64,000 nucleotides of DNA from Salinibacillus aidingensis (GTDB lineage Bacteria > Bacillota > Bacilli > Bacillales > Alkalibacillaceae): NCBI RefSeq assembly GCF_039522525.1, contig NZ_BAAADO010000005.1:62001-126000 (forward strand), in the 5' to 3' direction. Positions 8,470 through 16,533 of the stretch are shown piece after piece. Position numbers and translations under genes: made by a program. Under the pieces are notes generated by a model, which worked only from the letters and a program-made list of their open reading frames with translations, did not search any database and had not been told where the DNA came from. The first letter of the stretch is position 1; every line of letters starts with the position of its first letter.

Positions 8470-9630
8470 ATGCGAAAAGGGCTGCGTAAGTTAATGTTTA
8501 CTGGAATGGCTCTAACTCTTCTCATTCCAACCGGAGCCAATGTTGTTTTAGCTGAAAAAAACTCTGGTTCTATTAATGCCTTGGGAGTACCATCACTTGA
8601 AGAACGCTATGAAGAATCGTTTGAAATTGGCGCTGCTGTTGAGCCATACCAATTGGAAGGGATTCAGGAAGAAATTTTAAAACATCACTACAATAGTATT
8701 GTTGCAGAGAATGTGATGAAGCCGATAAACATTCAGCCGGAAGAAGGGAAATTTGATTTTGAGCAAGCAGATAAAATTATTCAGTTTGCCAAAGAACATG
8801 ATATGGAAATACGTTTTCACACATTAGTGTGGCATAGCCAAGTACCAAAGTGGTTTTTTCTGGATAAAAAAGGGGAACCGATGGTAGAGGCTACGGACCC
8901 AAAACAGAAGAGAAAGAATAAAAAGTTATTGCTAAAGCGCCTGAGAAAACATATTAAAACGATTGTGAAACGTTATAAAGATGATGTTGATTCCTGGGAT
9001 GTTGTCAATGAAGTCATTGATGAAAATGCATCCAATGACAGAGGTCTTCGCGAATCACCATGGTATCAAATTACAGGAACAGATTATATCAAAGTTGCAT
9101 TTGAAACCGTCAAAAAGTTTGCAGATGAAGATGCAATGCTCTATATTAATGATTATAATACCGAAGTTGAACCAAAAAAAACATTTCTTTATAACTTAGT
9201 AAACGATTTGCTGGAACAAGGTGTTCCAATTGATGGAATCGGTCATCAATCCCATATCCAGATTGGATGGCCATCCTTGAAGGAAATGGAAGATTCCATC
9301 AATATGTTTGCTGATCTTGGCTTAGATAACCAAATCACTGAGCTTGATGTAAGCCTTTATGGCTGGCCGCCGACACCTGCCTATAAAACATATAAAGACA
9401 TTCCTTATAGTGAATTCGAACGGCAGGCAGAGCGTTATAACGATATATTTGAACTTTATGAAAGATTAGATGATAAAATCAGTAGTGTCACATTTTGGGG
9501 TATTGCTGACAATCACACATGGCTGGATGACCGTGCAGAACAATATAACGATGGTGTAGGGAAAGATGCACCTTTTGTCTTTGACATGGATTACAATGTG
9601 AAACCGGCATACTGGAAAATTATAGATTGA
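8470..9630 (+). CDS. Secreted GH10 endo-1,4-beta-xylanase
   Basis: Cleaves xylan outside the cell to xylo-oligosaccharides. It has 386 residues: a Sec signal peptide (about 1-28, ending VVLA) and a single GH10 catalytic barrel, with no carbohydrate-binding module. The acid/base glutamate is E181 in WDVVNEVIDE and the nucleophile is E291 in ITELDVS; the active-site pattern HTLVWHSQVPKWF is also present. The start has a GGGGAT ribosome site. With the importer, xylA and xylB it completes a xylan-to-xylulose-5-phosphate route. A XylR operator and a cre site sit upstream. The gene is followed by a terminator and a group IIC intron. Confidence 0.96.
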   Translation: MRKGLRKLMFTGMALTLLIPTGANVVLAEKNSGSINALGVPSLEERYEESFEIGAAVEPYQLEGIQEEILKHHYNSIVAENVMKPINIQPEEGKFDFEQADKIIQFAKEHDMEIRFHTLVWHSQVPKWFFLDKKGEPMVEATDPKQKRKNKKLLLKRLRKHIKTIVKRYKDDVDSWDVVNEVIDENASNDRGLRESPWYQITGTDYIKVAFETVKKFADEDAMLYINDYNTEVEPKKTFLYNLVNDLLEQGVPIDGIGHQSHIQIGWPSLKEMEDSINMFADLGLDNQITELDVSLYGWPPTPAYKTYKDIPYSEFERQAERYNDIFELYERLDDKISSVTFWGIADNHTWLDDRAEQYNDGVGKDAPFVFDMDYNVKPAYWKIID

Positions 9631-9640
9631 AAGATGCAGA

Positions 9641-9671
9641 AGGCTGTTCCGAAACAGGAACAGCCTCTTTA
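9641..9671 (+). terminator. Xylanase terminator, now abutting an intron
   Basis: AGGCTGTTCC at 9641-9650 pairs perfectly with GGAACAGCCT at 9657-9666. The T-tract is cut short (CTTTAG) by the intron start at 9673. Group IIC introns are known to insert just after terminator hairpins, which fits. Confidence 0.85.
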
Positions 9672-9672
9672 G

Positions 9673-10725
9673 GTGTGCCCGGCATGGGTGGACTCTAACG
9701 GGTGAAAGTCCCGAGTGCGACCTGGTAACGGTAAGCACATAGCTGAAGGCAAGGGTGTCCATGGTGACGTGGAATCTGAAGGAAGCCTTAGACAAAACTC
9801 TGGTTTGACGAACAGAAACCATATAAGAGGCAACGTATGAGGATAAGCCTGCTAAAGAAGTCAAAGTCCTATAGCTACCCAATATCATACGGTGTAAATA
9901 TGGCAGATGGATGGAGCGAAAGAGTCCACACCTTAATCGGGGAGGTCTCATCATCTATGCCAAAGGCTTATAGCTATGTAAGCTTGGGTAAAGAGAAGTC
10001 AGCCGAAGCCGTAGTGGTGAAGACGTCTATCGAAAGTTAGAAAAAGCGAAGGGCTGAACAATTTTATCGTTATGGAAATCTGTATTGGAAGAGGAAAAAG
10101 ACCACTGGCATATCGCGTTAAAGTGGATACCGACTTCACAAGAAGGAAAGGAAATAACAAGCATGTATGAAGAGAAACTTCTAGAATCGATTCTGAGAAG
10201 GGATAATCTTGAACAGGCACAAAGGCAAGTCATCAAGAACAAAGGTGTCGCAGGTGTAGATGGCATGACAACTAAGGAACTACCGTTGTACATGATAGAA
10301 AACACAAAGGATATTATTCACCAAATTAGACATAAGAGGATGGATTCACTACTTTAAAATGGGCTATATGAAGACGCTTCTAGAACGTATTGACTCTCAC
10401 ACGAGAGTTCGTCTAAGAACGTGCATATGGACAGAATGGAAAACACCGAAGAATCGAAGAAAGAACTTAATTAAGCTAGGTATGAACAAATATGATGCCT
10501 ACAAGAATAGCTACACGAGTAAAGGAGGAGTCCGCATAGCTTACTTTTGGGTCCTTACAAGGACCATAACAAATAAGAGACTAGCCCGGTTTGGGCTAAT
10601 CTCCTGTGTATAACTATAACATTACAAGAAAGTACATGCTTAATATAAAAATGAACCGCCGTATAAGGAATCGTACGTACGGTGGTGTGTAAGGTCGGAG
10701 TCTAATCACCTCCTCCTACTCGATT
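9673..10725 (+). mobile_element. Group IIC intron with an internally deleted maturase gene
   Basis: The 5' end GTGTGCCCGGCATGGGTG and the following domain I sequence resemble the Oceanobacillus iheyensis group IIC intron of structural fame. Domain V is clear at 10653-10687 (GAACCGCCGT ... ACGGTGGTG). Domain VI follows and the 3' end is near ACTCGATT, about 10725 (uncertain by a few bases). Total length is about 1.05 kb against about 1.9 kb for a complete element. The ribozyme ends appear intact, while the reverse transcriptase frame is broken. Splicing is possible if a maturase acts in trans; independent mobility is unlikely. Confidence 0.9.
10163..10613 (+). pseudogene. Remnant of group II intron reverse transcriptase/maturase
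   Basis: The frame from ATG 10163 gives the N-terminal part (RQVIKNKGVAGVDGMTTKEL, the RT-0/RT-1 edge) and stops at 10357. The next frame gives the C-terminal maturase part: RGWIHYFKMGYMKTLL, then RLRTCIWTEWKTPKNRRKNL and LTRTITNKRLARFG, ending at 10613. The junction lies near CATAAGAGG at about 10330-10340. All central polymerase motifs, including the YADD box, are missing; about 280 residues are lost compared with usual lengths. It is a deletion with frameshift, not a sequencing slip. Confidence 0.9.
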
Positions 10726-10860
10726 TACGGCCAGTAAATTCCTGATAAGTTTAACTAACCATAAGTGTGGATGGAGAAAATTCCTACTGATGGAGATTGA
10801 CATTATGGGCCAAAAACATTAACTGAAGTTTCATTCTATGTAAAAAATATAAAACTTTAA
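10726..10860 (+). repeat. Two-hairpin mini-element, right half (copy 1)
   Basis: Starts right at the intron's 3' edge with ACGGCCAGTAAATTCCTGAT and AACTAACCAT, shared almost word for word with the copy at 42785-42820, then a degraded hairpin (GGATGGAGAAAATTCC). The left half is missing, as if the intron replaced or interrupted it. The rest of the gap to 11085 is AT-rich with no gene I can support. Confidence 0.7.
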
Positions 10861-11090
10861 AATTAGTACCTTTTAGCTACTATGTGGAACTTCGACAGGA
10901 TTCTTAATGCGTTTCGACATGAATAGAATAAATCGTATGGAATACACCCGCCTTTTTTCATATCATTTTTCTATTTTTAACGAAATGACCAGGACTTTAG
11001 CCCCTTAGAATGGATAAAAAGACCCAATAATGAGCTGAATTGACTAAATATTACTATAATTTTAAAATTTAGATGTTTATACATTGTTGG

Positions 11091-11144
11091 CTGCAGTGAG
11101 GAGGGGTGGAGACCCTCACAGATAGACATTTCACTTTATATAAG
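11091..11144 (+). repeat. Two-hairpin mini-element, right-end remnant (copy 2)
   Basis: CAGTGAGGAGGGGTGGAGA followed by CCCTCAC forms a hairpin, then the family tail TTTCACTTTAT at 11130-11140. It lies just ahead of the pilus operon and may have brought or disturbed promoter sequence there. Similarity to copies at 40753-40794 and 42821-42865 is clear only in the tail and hairpin outline. Confidence 0.55.
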
Positions 11145-11167
11145 GATTCTATAGGGAGACAATGCAT

Positions 11168-11809
11168 ATGATTGAATCAAAGAAAAGAGCCTTCATCTTT
11201 CTAGTTCTCGCTTTTATTTTGGCATTAGTCGCAGGTTACTTCGTTTATGAAAAAGTAAAGTCACTGAATGCAGAGCTTGGCGGCATGACCGAGGTTTATG
11301 TTGCTAATGACAATATCCCGGCAAGACAGGAAATAAGTGAGAAGGCTGTGACAGTGATGGAAATTCCCAATAAGTTTGTAACAGATTCACATATAACCAG
11401 TATGGAGAATTTAAAAAATCGGGTTTCCGTTGTTCAACTTGGCGAGGGGGACCTTATTACAGAAGAAATGATAAAACCAGTATCCCATCTAAGAGATGAG
11501 AACAATCGACTCGTTTCCCTGCCGGCATCAGAAACACTCACATTTGATCAATTCATTGAACCACTGGATCGTGTAGATCTTGTTGTTTCAAGAGAAATTG
11601 AGGGGGAGAAGAGGACCGAAACCTTTATGAAGGATGTTCTCGTTTACCATGCGCAATCAAAAGACAATAACATGCTGGGAATCGGTGTGGTTATTCCTGC
11701 AGAAAGGGTTGAAGAACTGATTCATGTGCAGCATTATGCTGAGCACATCCGGGTTTTAAAGGCGAATGTTGGAAATTCCAATGCCTCTGATGGATCAAAT
11801 TCAGGCTGA
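11168..11809 (+). CDS. cpaB: CpaB/RcpC-like pilus assembly protein (SAF domain)
   Basis: First gene of the Tad locus; 213 residues. An N-terminal membrane anchor (about residues 6-28) is followed by a SAF domain (VYVANDNIPARQEISEKAV near residue 45) and the RcpC/CpaB C-terminal region. In Gram-negative bacteria CpaB works with the secretin; here there is no outer membrane, so a role at the cell wall or in anchoring the machine is likely (inference). The start at 11168 is preferred because GGGAG at 11154-11158 is nine bases away; ATG 11162 would be too close. Confidence 0.85.
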   Translation: MIESKKRAFIFLVLAFILALVAGYFVYEKVKSLNAELGGMTEVYVANDNIPARQEISEKAVTVMEIPNKFVTDSHITSMENLKNRVSVVQLGEGDLITEEMIKPVSHLRDENNRLVSLPASETLTFDQFIEPLDRVDLVVSREIEGEKRTETFMKDVLVYHAQSKDNNMLGIGVVIPAERVEELIHVQHYAEHIRVLKANVGNSNASDGSNSG

Positions 11810-11867
11810 TCAGGATGGATGTAATCAGGAATGAGTCATGAAACAGGAAATTCAAGGAGACGTGGAC

Positions 11868-13025
11868 ATGGACCGTAATTTGGATATTTTACTCGTGAGT
11901 GAGGATGAGACCATTACCAATCAATTGCTGAACTCTTTTGACCGTGACGAGAATACAATCACTGTCGTACGCTTTGAGGACGTATCCCGGGAAGTGAACC
12001 GGCAGACCAGAGATATCGTGATCATGGTTCAAAGCAGCAATGACCATATTGTGGAACAAATTCAATACATAAAATCGATTAATCCCTTAACCTTTACCAT
12101 TTTTTTAGCGACGGAATCCGATATTAACCTGCTTCGAAATATTACAAGAGCAGGTGCGGAAGAGTTTTTCGTTTTGCCCGAGGAATTATCGTTATTTATC
12201 AGCCGGTTTCCAACAATTCAAAAAAGCTATCAAATGAGATTGGATTCTGAAAAAGAGCAGCCGATTATGTTTGGCAAAGGAAGAGGTCAGATTTACTCCT
12301 TCTACAGTGGAAAAGGGGGCACAGGAAAATCCCTCATCTCTTCCACTTTTGCGCAAACGTTAAAGCTGGAGTCCGCAGCCGAGGTCATTTTAATCGATTT
12401 AAATCTTCAATATGGCGGTATTGAAACCTTAATGTCCATCAGCACGAACCGCTCCATTGCTGACCTGAAGCCTGTTATTCAGGAGCTGAATGAAAATCAC
12501 ATTCGGAATGTGTCCCAGACTGAAGAGAATTCCCAGCTCGAGGTGTTAATCAGTCCCTGCGATGCCGAGGTGGGTGAGCAGCTGGATGAAGATTTTATCA
12601 GCCGGTTACTCAGGACGTGCAGGCGGTCATTTGATTACTGTGTCATTGATTTGCCTCCTCAAATGAGTGCACTGACGGCTGCTGCGATTGAAGAGTCTGA
12701 TCAAATTTACTATGTACTGCTTCCGGAAACGACCTCCCTAAAGGTTTTAAAAAATTTTGAAGAGGTCTGTGAACGCTTAGGTATTCACCTTCAATCAAGT
12801 CTATCCATGATTGTAAACCAGTTATCAAAGGATAAAGAATTGCAGATTAAGGATTTGAAGAACCTCCTGCGTTTCCCTATCAAAACGACGATTCGATATG
12901 ACTACAAGGGTCTGCAGTCGTTTGTTAATAAGGGAGAAGTGATTCGTAAAAAGCCCAAAGAAAAGCTCATTCCATTTTCTAAAGACATCCGTAAATTTGT
13001 CAAATCTGTGTTAAATCCTAAATAA
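11868..13025 (+). CDS. cpaE: CpaE-like ATPase of the Tad pilus (receiver-like plus MinD/ParA fold)
   Basis: 385 residues. The N-terminal third resembles a degenerate response-regulator receiver (LDILLVSEDE ... FLATESDINLLRNITRAGA). The C-terminal part is a SIMIBI-class ATPase with a deviant Walker A, YSGKGGTGKSLISS, near residue 147, and a Walker B-like YCVIDLPPQMS. CpaE/TadZ proteins place the pilus machine in the cell. The start at 11868 (MDRNLD) has AAGGAG at 11854-11859 eight bases upstream; the in-frame ATG 11838 lacks such a site. Confidence 0.9.
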   Translation: MDRNLDILLVSEDETITNQLLNSFDRDENTITVVRFEDVSREVNRQTRDIVIMVQSSNDHIVEQIQYIKSINPLTFTIFLATESDINLLRNITRAGAEEFFVLPEELSLFISRFPTIQKSYQMRLDSEKEQPIMFGKGRGQIYSFYSGKGGTGKSLISSTFAQTLKLESAAEVILIDLNLQYGGIETLMSISTNRSIADLKPVIQELNENHIRNVSQTEENSQLEVLISPCDAEVGEQLDEDFISRLLRTCRRSFDYCVIDLPPQMSALTAAAIEESDQIYYVLLPETTSLKVLKNFEEVCERLGIHLQSSLSMIVNQLSKDKELQIKDLKNLLRFPIKTTIRYDYKGLQSFVNKGEVIRKKPKEKLIPFSKDIRKFVKSVLNPK

Positions 13026-13070
13026 CGAAAGGACGAATGGTTTATAGATTCTCTGTAAGGAGGGTACATC

Positions 13071-14405
13071 ATGCCATCTTTATTTGATAAACGCAAGGAA
13101 AGGGTGGTTCAGGGGAAGTCAGCAACGAACGAAATTGAACACTTAGTGGAACACTATAAGGCAAGGCTGTTGCGAGATACAAATCTTGAAGCTTTGACCA
13201 GTCTAAGTGAAGGGGAAATGCGGTTAAAAATTGAACAGCTCATTTCTCAATTTATGTCCGAGGAAAAAGTGATTATTCCACGACAGGAAAAAACCATGTT
13301 AATTAACCGTATATTGGATGAATCCGTTGGTTATGGACCATTGGAGCCCCTGATTCATGATGATTCCATTACGGAGATTTTAATTAACGGATATGATGAG
13401 GTTTATATTGAGCGTTTTGGAAAGCTTGAAAAAAGTCAGGTGACGTTCCGGGATGATGACCATATTCGTCATGTTGTAGATCGAATCGTTGCACCCATTG
13501 GCAGAAGAATCGATGAAAGTTCACCAATGGTTGATGCAAGATTGCCGGATGGAAGTCGTGTGAATGCGGTGATTCCTCCAGTTAGCTTAAATGGAACGCT
13601 CGTATCGATCCGGAAGTTCAAGAAGGACCCCTTTAAAATGGAGGATTTATTACGTTTTGACTCGCTAAATTATGACATGGCGCTGTTCCTGGAAGCAATT
13701 GTTCAAGCTAAATTGAACATCCTCATCTCAGGAGGAACAGGCTCCGGGAAAACAACACTGTTGAATGTACTGGCTGCCTCCATTTCACATGATGAACGGG
13801 TTGTGACGATTGAGGATTCCGCAGAGCTGCGGCTGGATCGACCCAATGTTGTTGGCATGGAATCAAGATCTGCAAACGTAGAGGGTAAAGGTGAAATTAC
13901 CATACGAAAGCTTGTCAAAAACTCCCTCAGAATGCGACCGGACCGTATTATTGTAGGAGAGGTCCGTGGCGGAGAGGCGTTTGATATGCTTCAGGCTATG
14001 AATACCGGCCATGAGGGTTCCATTACAACCGTTCATGCCAACTCACCAGATGATGCTCTTCGACGTGTGGAAGCCATGGTTGTTATGGCTGGGCTGGAGC
14101 TTCCTTCCAGAATTATTCGAGAGTACATTATTGGAGCAATTGATATTGTCATTCAAGTAAACCGGCTGTCAGATGGAACGAGAAAAATGGTATCTATTTC
14201 AGAGCTTAAGAAAAATGAGGATGGCACCCATGAAATGAGGGAAATCTTCACTTTCAAACGAACGGGAATCACCGAAGATGGGAAAGTGAAAGGCTTTTAT
14301 AAACCGACTGGTTATGTTCCGCAATGTCTGGAAAGGATTCAAGTGTTTGGAAATCAAGTCTCTGATTCTATTTTTCAATTAAATCGAAGGGAGGTCAGGT
14401 TTTGA
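13071..14405 (+). CDS. tadA: TadA/CpaF secretion ATPase
   Basis: Hexameric motor ATPase driving Flp pilus assembly from the cytoplasmic face, 444 residues. N-terminal domain, then the GspE-type ATPase: Walker A ISGGTGSGKTTLLN near residue 220, VTIEDSAELRLDRPNVV (Asp box), the Walker B/His region MRPDRIIVGEVRGGEAFDML and TGHEGSITTVHANSP. The length matches the family. The start follows AAGGAGGG at the usual distance. Its stop overlaps the TTG start of tadB by four bases, a sign of translational coupling. Confidence 0.97.
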   Translation: MPSLFDKRKERVVQGKSATNEIEHLVEHYKARLLRDTNLEALTSLSEGEMRLKIEQLISQFMSEEKVIIPRQEKTMLINRILDESVGYGPLEPLIHDDSITEILINGYDEVYIERFGKLEKSQVTFRDDDHIRHVVDRIVAPIGRRIDESSPMVDARLPDGSRVNAVIPPVSLNGTLVSIRKFKKDPFKMEDLLRFDSLNYDMALFLEAIVQAKLNILISGGTGSGKTTLLNVLAASISHDERVVTIEDSAELRLDRPNVVGMESRSANVEGKGEITIRKLVKNSLRMRPDRIIVGEVRGGEAFDMLQAMNTGHEGSITTVHANSPDDALRRVEAMVVMAGLELPSRIIREYIIGAIDIVIQVNRLSDGTRKMVSISELKKNEDGTHEMREIFTFKRTGITEDGKVKGFYKPTGYVPQCLERIQVFGNQVSDSIFQLNRREVRF

Positions 14406-15328
14406 CTGCAGCATTAATCGCTACTTTTTCTGCGTTATCGTTTCTGGTGGGAATCCTTTATTACTTGGATTTCCGTAAAGAAAAAAGGGATTGGAGGAAA
14501 CAGGCAGAGCAATTTTACCATGTAGAGGAAAGAAGAAAGAGCTTTATTGTCTTATTAGGAGACCGGTTTGATCAGACAGATGCAGCCAGGCCCATGTTAA
14601 AAAAATTGAGATCTGCAAACATCCCGCTAACACCTTCCGAATTCCTCGGGGCTCAAATTGTAGCATTTATGGGACTGATTTTTGTCTTATCGAGCCTATT
14701 TCACTTAAGGTTTCTTCTTAGCTTCATCACCTCTCTGTTATTTATTGAGGCAGCAAAGAAGCTTCTGTTTATGGTAAGAAAAAACAAGATGAAGGAGCGA
14801 ATGGCCGAACAGCTGCCGGAAATCTGCAGGATTCTTGCCAATGCTACACGCTCCGGTATGACTCTCAATCAAGGGATACAGATGGTTGCTCAGGAAATTA
14901 ATGACCCTGCGAGAGCCGAGTTTAAGCAGCTGGCACATGAGCTTTCTTTAGGCATTGAGTTCAACAGTGCGATTCAATCGCTGGAAAAACGCATGAATAA
15001 CCGGGAATTTAAGCTTTTTGTTGCCACTGTACTTATTCAAAAGAAGGCTGGGGGAAATTTATCAGCCATTTTAGAGGAAATGGGTCAGACCTTAGAAGAC
15101 CGCAAAATTCTCAAACAGGAAATTAAAACGATGACCGCTGAACAACGGTATATTTCCTATTTAGTTCCTGTAATCCCCGTTTTTCTGGTGTTGATGATGA
15201 ACAATATCATCGACGGTTTCATTGATCCTTTACTGTCAGGGATTGGTATCCTGCTTGCTCTCTTATTCATAGGCGGTACGGTTGCAACCTTTTTATTAGT
15301 ACGAAAGGTAACAAACATTAGGATGTGA
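14402..15328 (+). CDS. tadB: TadB, Tad pilus inner-membrane platform protein
   Basis: 308 residues with a T2SSF domain (ICRILANATRSGMTLNQGIQ near residue 140) between membrane segments at both ends. With TadC it forms the platform that TadA acts on. The TTG start overlaps the end of tadA, with GGGAGG at 14390-14395 as ribosome site. The arrangement tadA-tadB-tadC is the usual core of Tad loci in all phyla. Confidence 0.94.
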   Translation: MTAALIATFSALSFLVGILYYLDFRKEKRDWRKQAEQFYHVEERRKSFIVLLGDRFDQTDAARPMLKKLRSANIPLTPSEFLGAQIVAFMGLIFVLSSLFHLRFLLSFITSLLFIEAAKKLLFMVRKNKMKERMAEQLPEICRILANATRSGMTLNQGIQMVAQEINDPARAEFKQLAHELSLGIEFNSAIQSLEKRMNNREFKLFVATVLIQKKAGGNLSAILEEMGQTLEDRKILKQEIKTMTAEQRYISYLVPVIPVFLVLMMNNIIDGFIDPLLSGIGILLALLFIGGTVATFLLVRKVTNIRM

Positions 15329-15332
15329 TGCT

Positions 15333-16268
15333 ATGGATGGCCTCATTGTCGTGTTTTTAATTTTATCTCTGTTATTTTTGGGACTAAGTTTACGCAGCTT
15401 CTATCAATTTATGGTTTATAAACAGGATTTAAAAGAGGATGTAAAACAACAAACCTACCTATTCCAGTTGCTTGAAAAAGGATCATCCAAAAAGGAACGT
15501 TTATTAACAAAGCTGTTTCAATATGCGGATGATTTCTCTCATATAGGTCAGCGAATTAATTTCAGCAGTGAAAATCATGATGTCAGGAAGTGGCTCATGC
15601 AGGCAGGCTATCCTTATAAATTAAATGTTGAGAGGCTTCAAGGCTTAAAAATATTTATGGCTATTATTGGTTTAATGCTAGGCGGAATCAGCCTCATGCT
15701 GCGCCTTCCTTTTTCAGAGCTCACCGTTATCATTTATCCGTTATTAGGCTATGCGGGTGTGATTTACTGGATAAAATCGAAGGCAAAAAACAGGCAGGAG
15801 GAATTGTCCTTTCAGCTTCCGGATTTCCTGGACACAATGAGTGTCACCCTGCAGGCAGGGGTCGGACTTGATCAGGCATTAAGAGATATTGTGCCTTATT
15901 TTGATGGCCCTGTTAGAGAGGAATTTGGCCGTTTTATTCAGGAGCTTGACGTCGGGGTGCCAAGAAGGGAAGCCTATCAAATGCTGTTAAGTCGTAATGA
16001 AAGTAAAGAGTTTCAAATATTAATTAAGTCACTTCTTCAGGGAGAGCGGCTGGGAATACCGATTTCACAAACGTTCAGGCAGCAGGCCGAGGAAATGAGA
16101 AAGCTGAAAAAGGAATCGATCAAAGAAAAAGCAGCTAAAGCATCGCCGAAAGTAACCCTGATTACAACGTTTATTGTGCTGCCATCATCCCTGATATTGA
16201 TTGGCGGGTTGATGGTGATGAATATGTTTAGTCAAAATCAAAATATTTTTCAGTTGCTTCAAAATTAA
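15333..16268 (+). CDS. tadC: TadC, Tad pilus inner-membrane platform protein
   Basis: 311 residues with a T2SSF domain (LDTMSVTLQAGVGLDQALRD near residue 168) and hydrophobic segments near residues 1-25, 105-150 and 280-300. It is the partner of TadB, starting four bases after tadB ends. No unusual feature. Confidence 0.93.
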   Translation: MDGLIVVFLILSLLFLGLSLRSFYQFMVYKQDLKEDVKQQTYLFQLLEKGSSKKERLLTKLFQYADDFSHIGQRINFSSENHDVRKWLMQAGYPYKLNVERLQGLKIFMAIIGLMLGGISLMLRLPFSELTVIIYPLLGYAGVIYWIKSKAKNRQEELSFQLPDFLDTMSVTLQAGVGLDQALRDIVPYFDGPVREEFGRFIQELDVGVPRREAYQMLLSRNESKEFQILIKSLLQGERLGIPISQTFRQQAEEMRKLKKESIKEKAAKASPKVTLITTFIVLPSSLILIGGLMVMNMFSQNQNIFQLLQN

Positions 16269-16287
16269 AAAAAGGGAGAGATGAGGA

Positions 16288-16491
16288 ATGGGAAAATTGA
16301 CAAAGCTTTATGTGAAATGGACACAGCCGGTTAGAAACGAACGGGGGGCGCAGTCGCTCGAGTGGCTGGGAGTTGCAGCGCTGTTAATTCTGGTCCTTGG
16401 GATTATTTCATCCGCGCTTAATGATAACAGTGACGGAATAACCGATATTATCAAAAATATCATTAACAAAATCAGCAATATGGTAGGTTAA
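16288..16491 (+). CDS. flp: Flp-type major pilin
   Basis: 67-residue prepilin. A basic leader ends in the class III-like cleavage context NERGAQSLEWLG: glycine at the cut, glutamate five residues later, then a hydrophobic helix (VAALLILVLGIISSAL). After processing the mature pilin would be about 46 residues, typical of Flp. It has GGGAGAG upstream. It lies in the middle of the locus, after tadC. No prepilin peptidase gene (TadV/CpaA) is present in the locus, so processing must depend on one encoded elsewhere, such as ComC. Confidence 0.88.
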   Translation: MGKLTKLYVKWTQPVRNERGAQSLEWLGVAALLILVLGIISSALNDNSDGITDIIKNIINKISNMVG

Positions 16492-16533
16492 TTTTTTATA
16501 CGTATATCATTGATTTACTGAGGAGTGTATAGG

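Noticed and set aside
9466..9954. 162-residue minus-strand protein
   Set aside because: It covers the xylanase end and the structured domain I of the intron; no ribosome site and no known domain.
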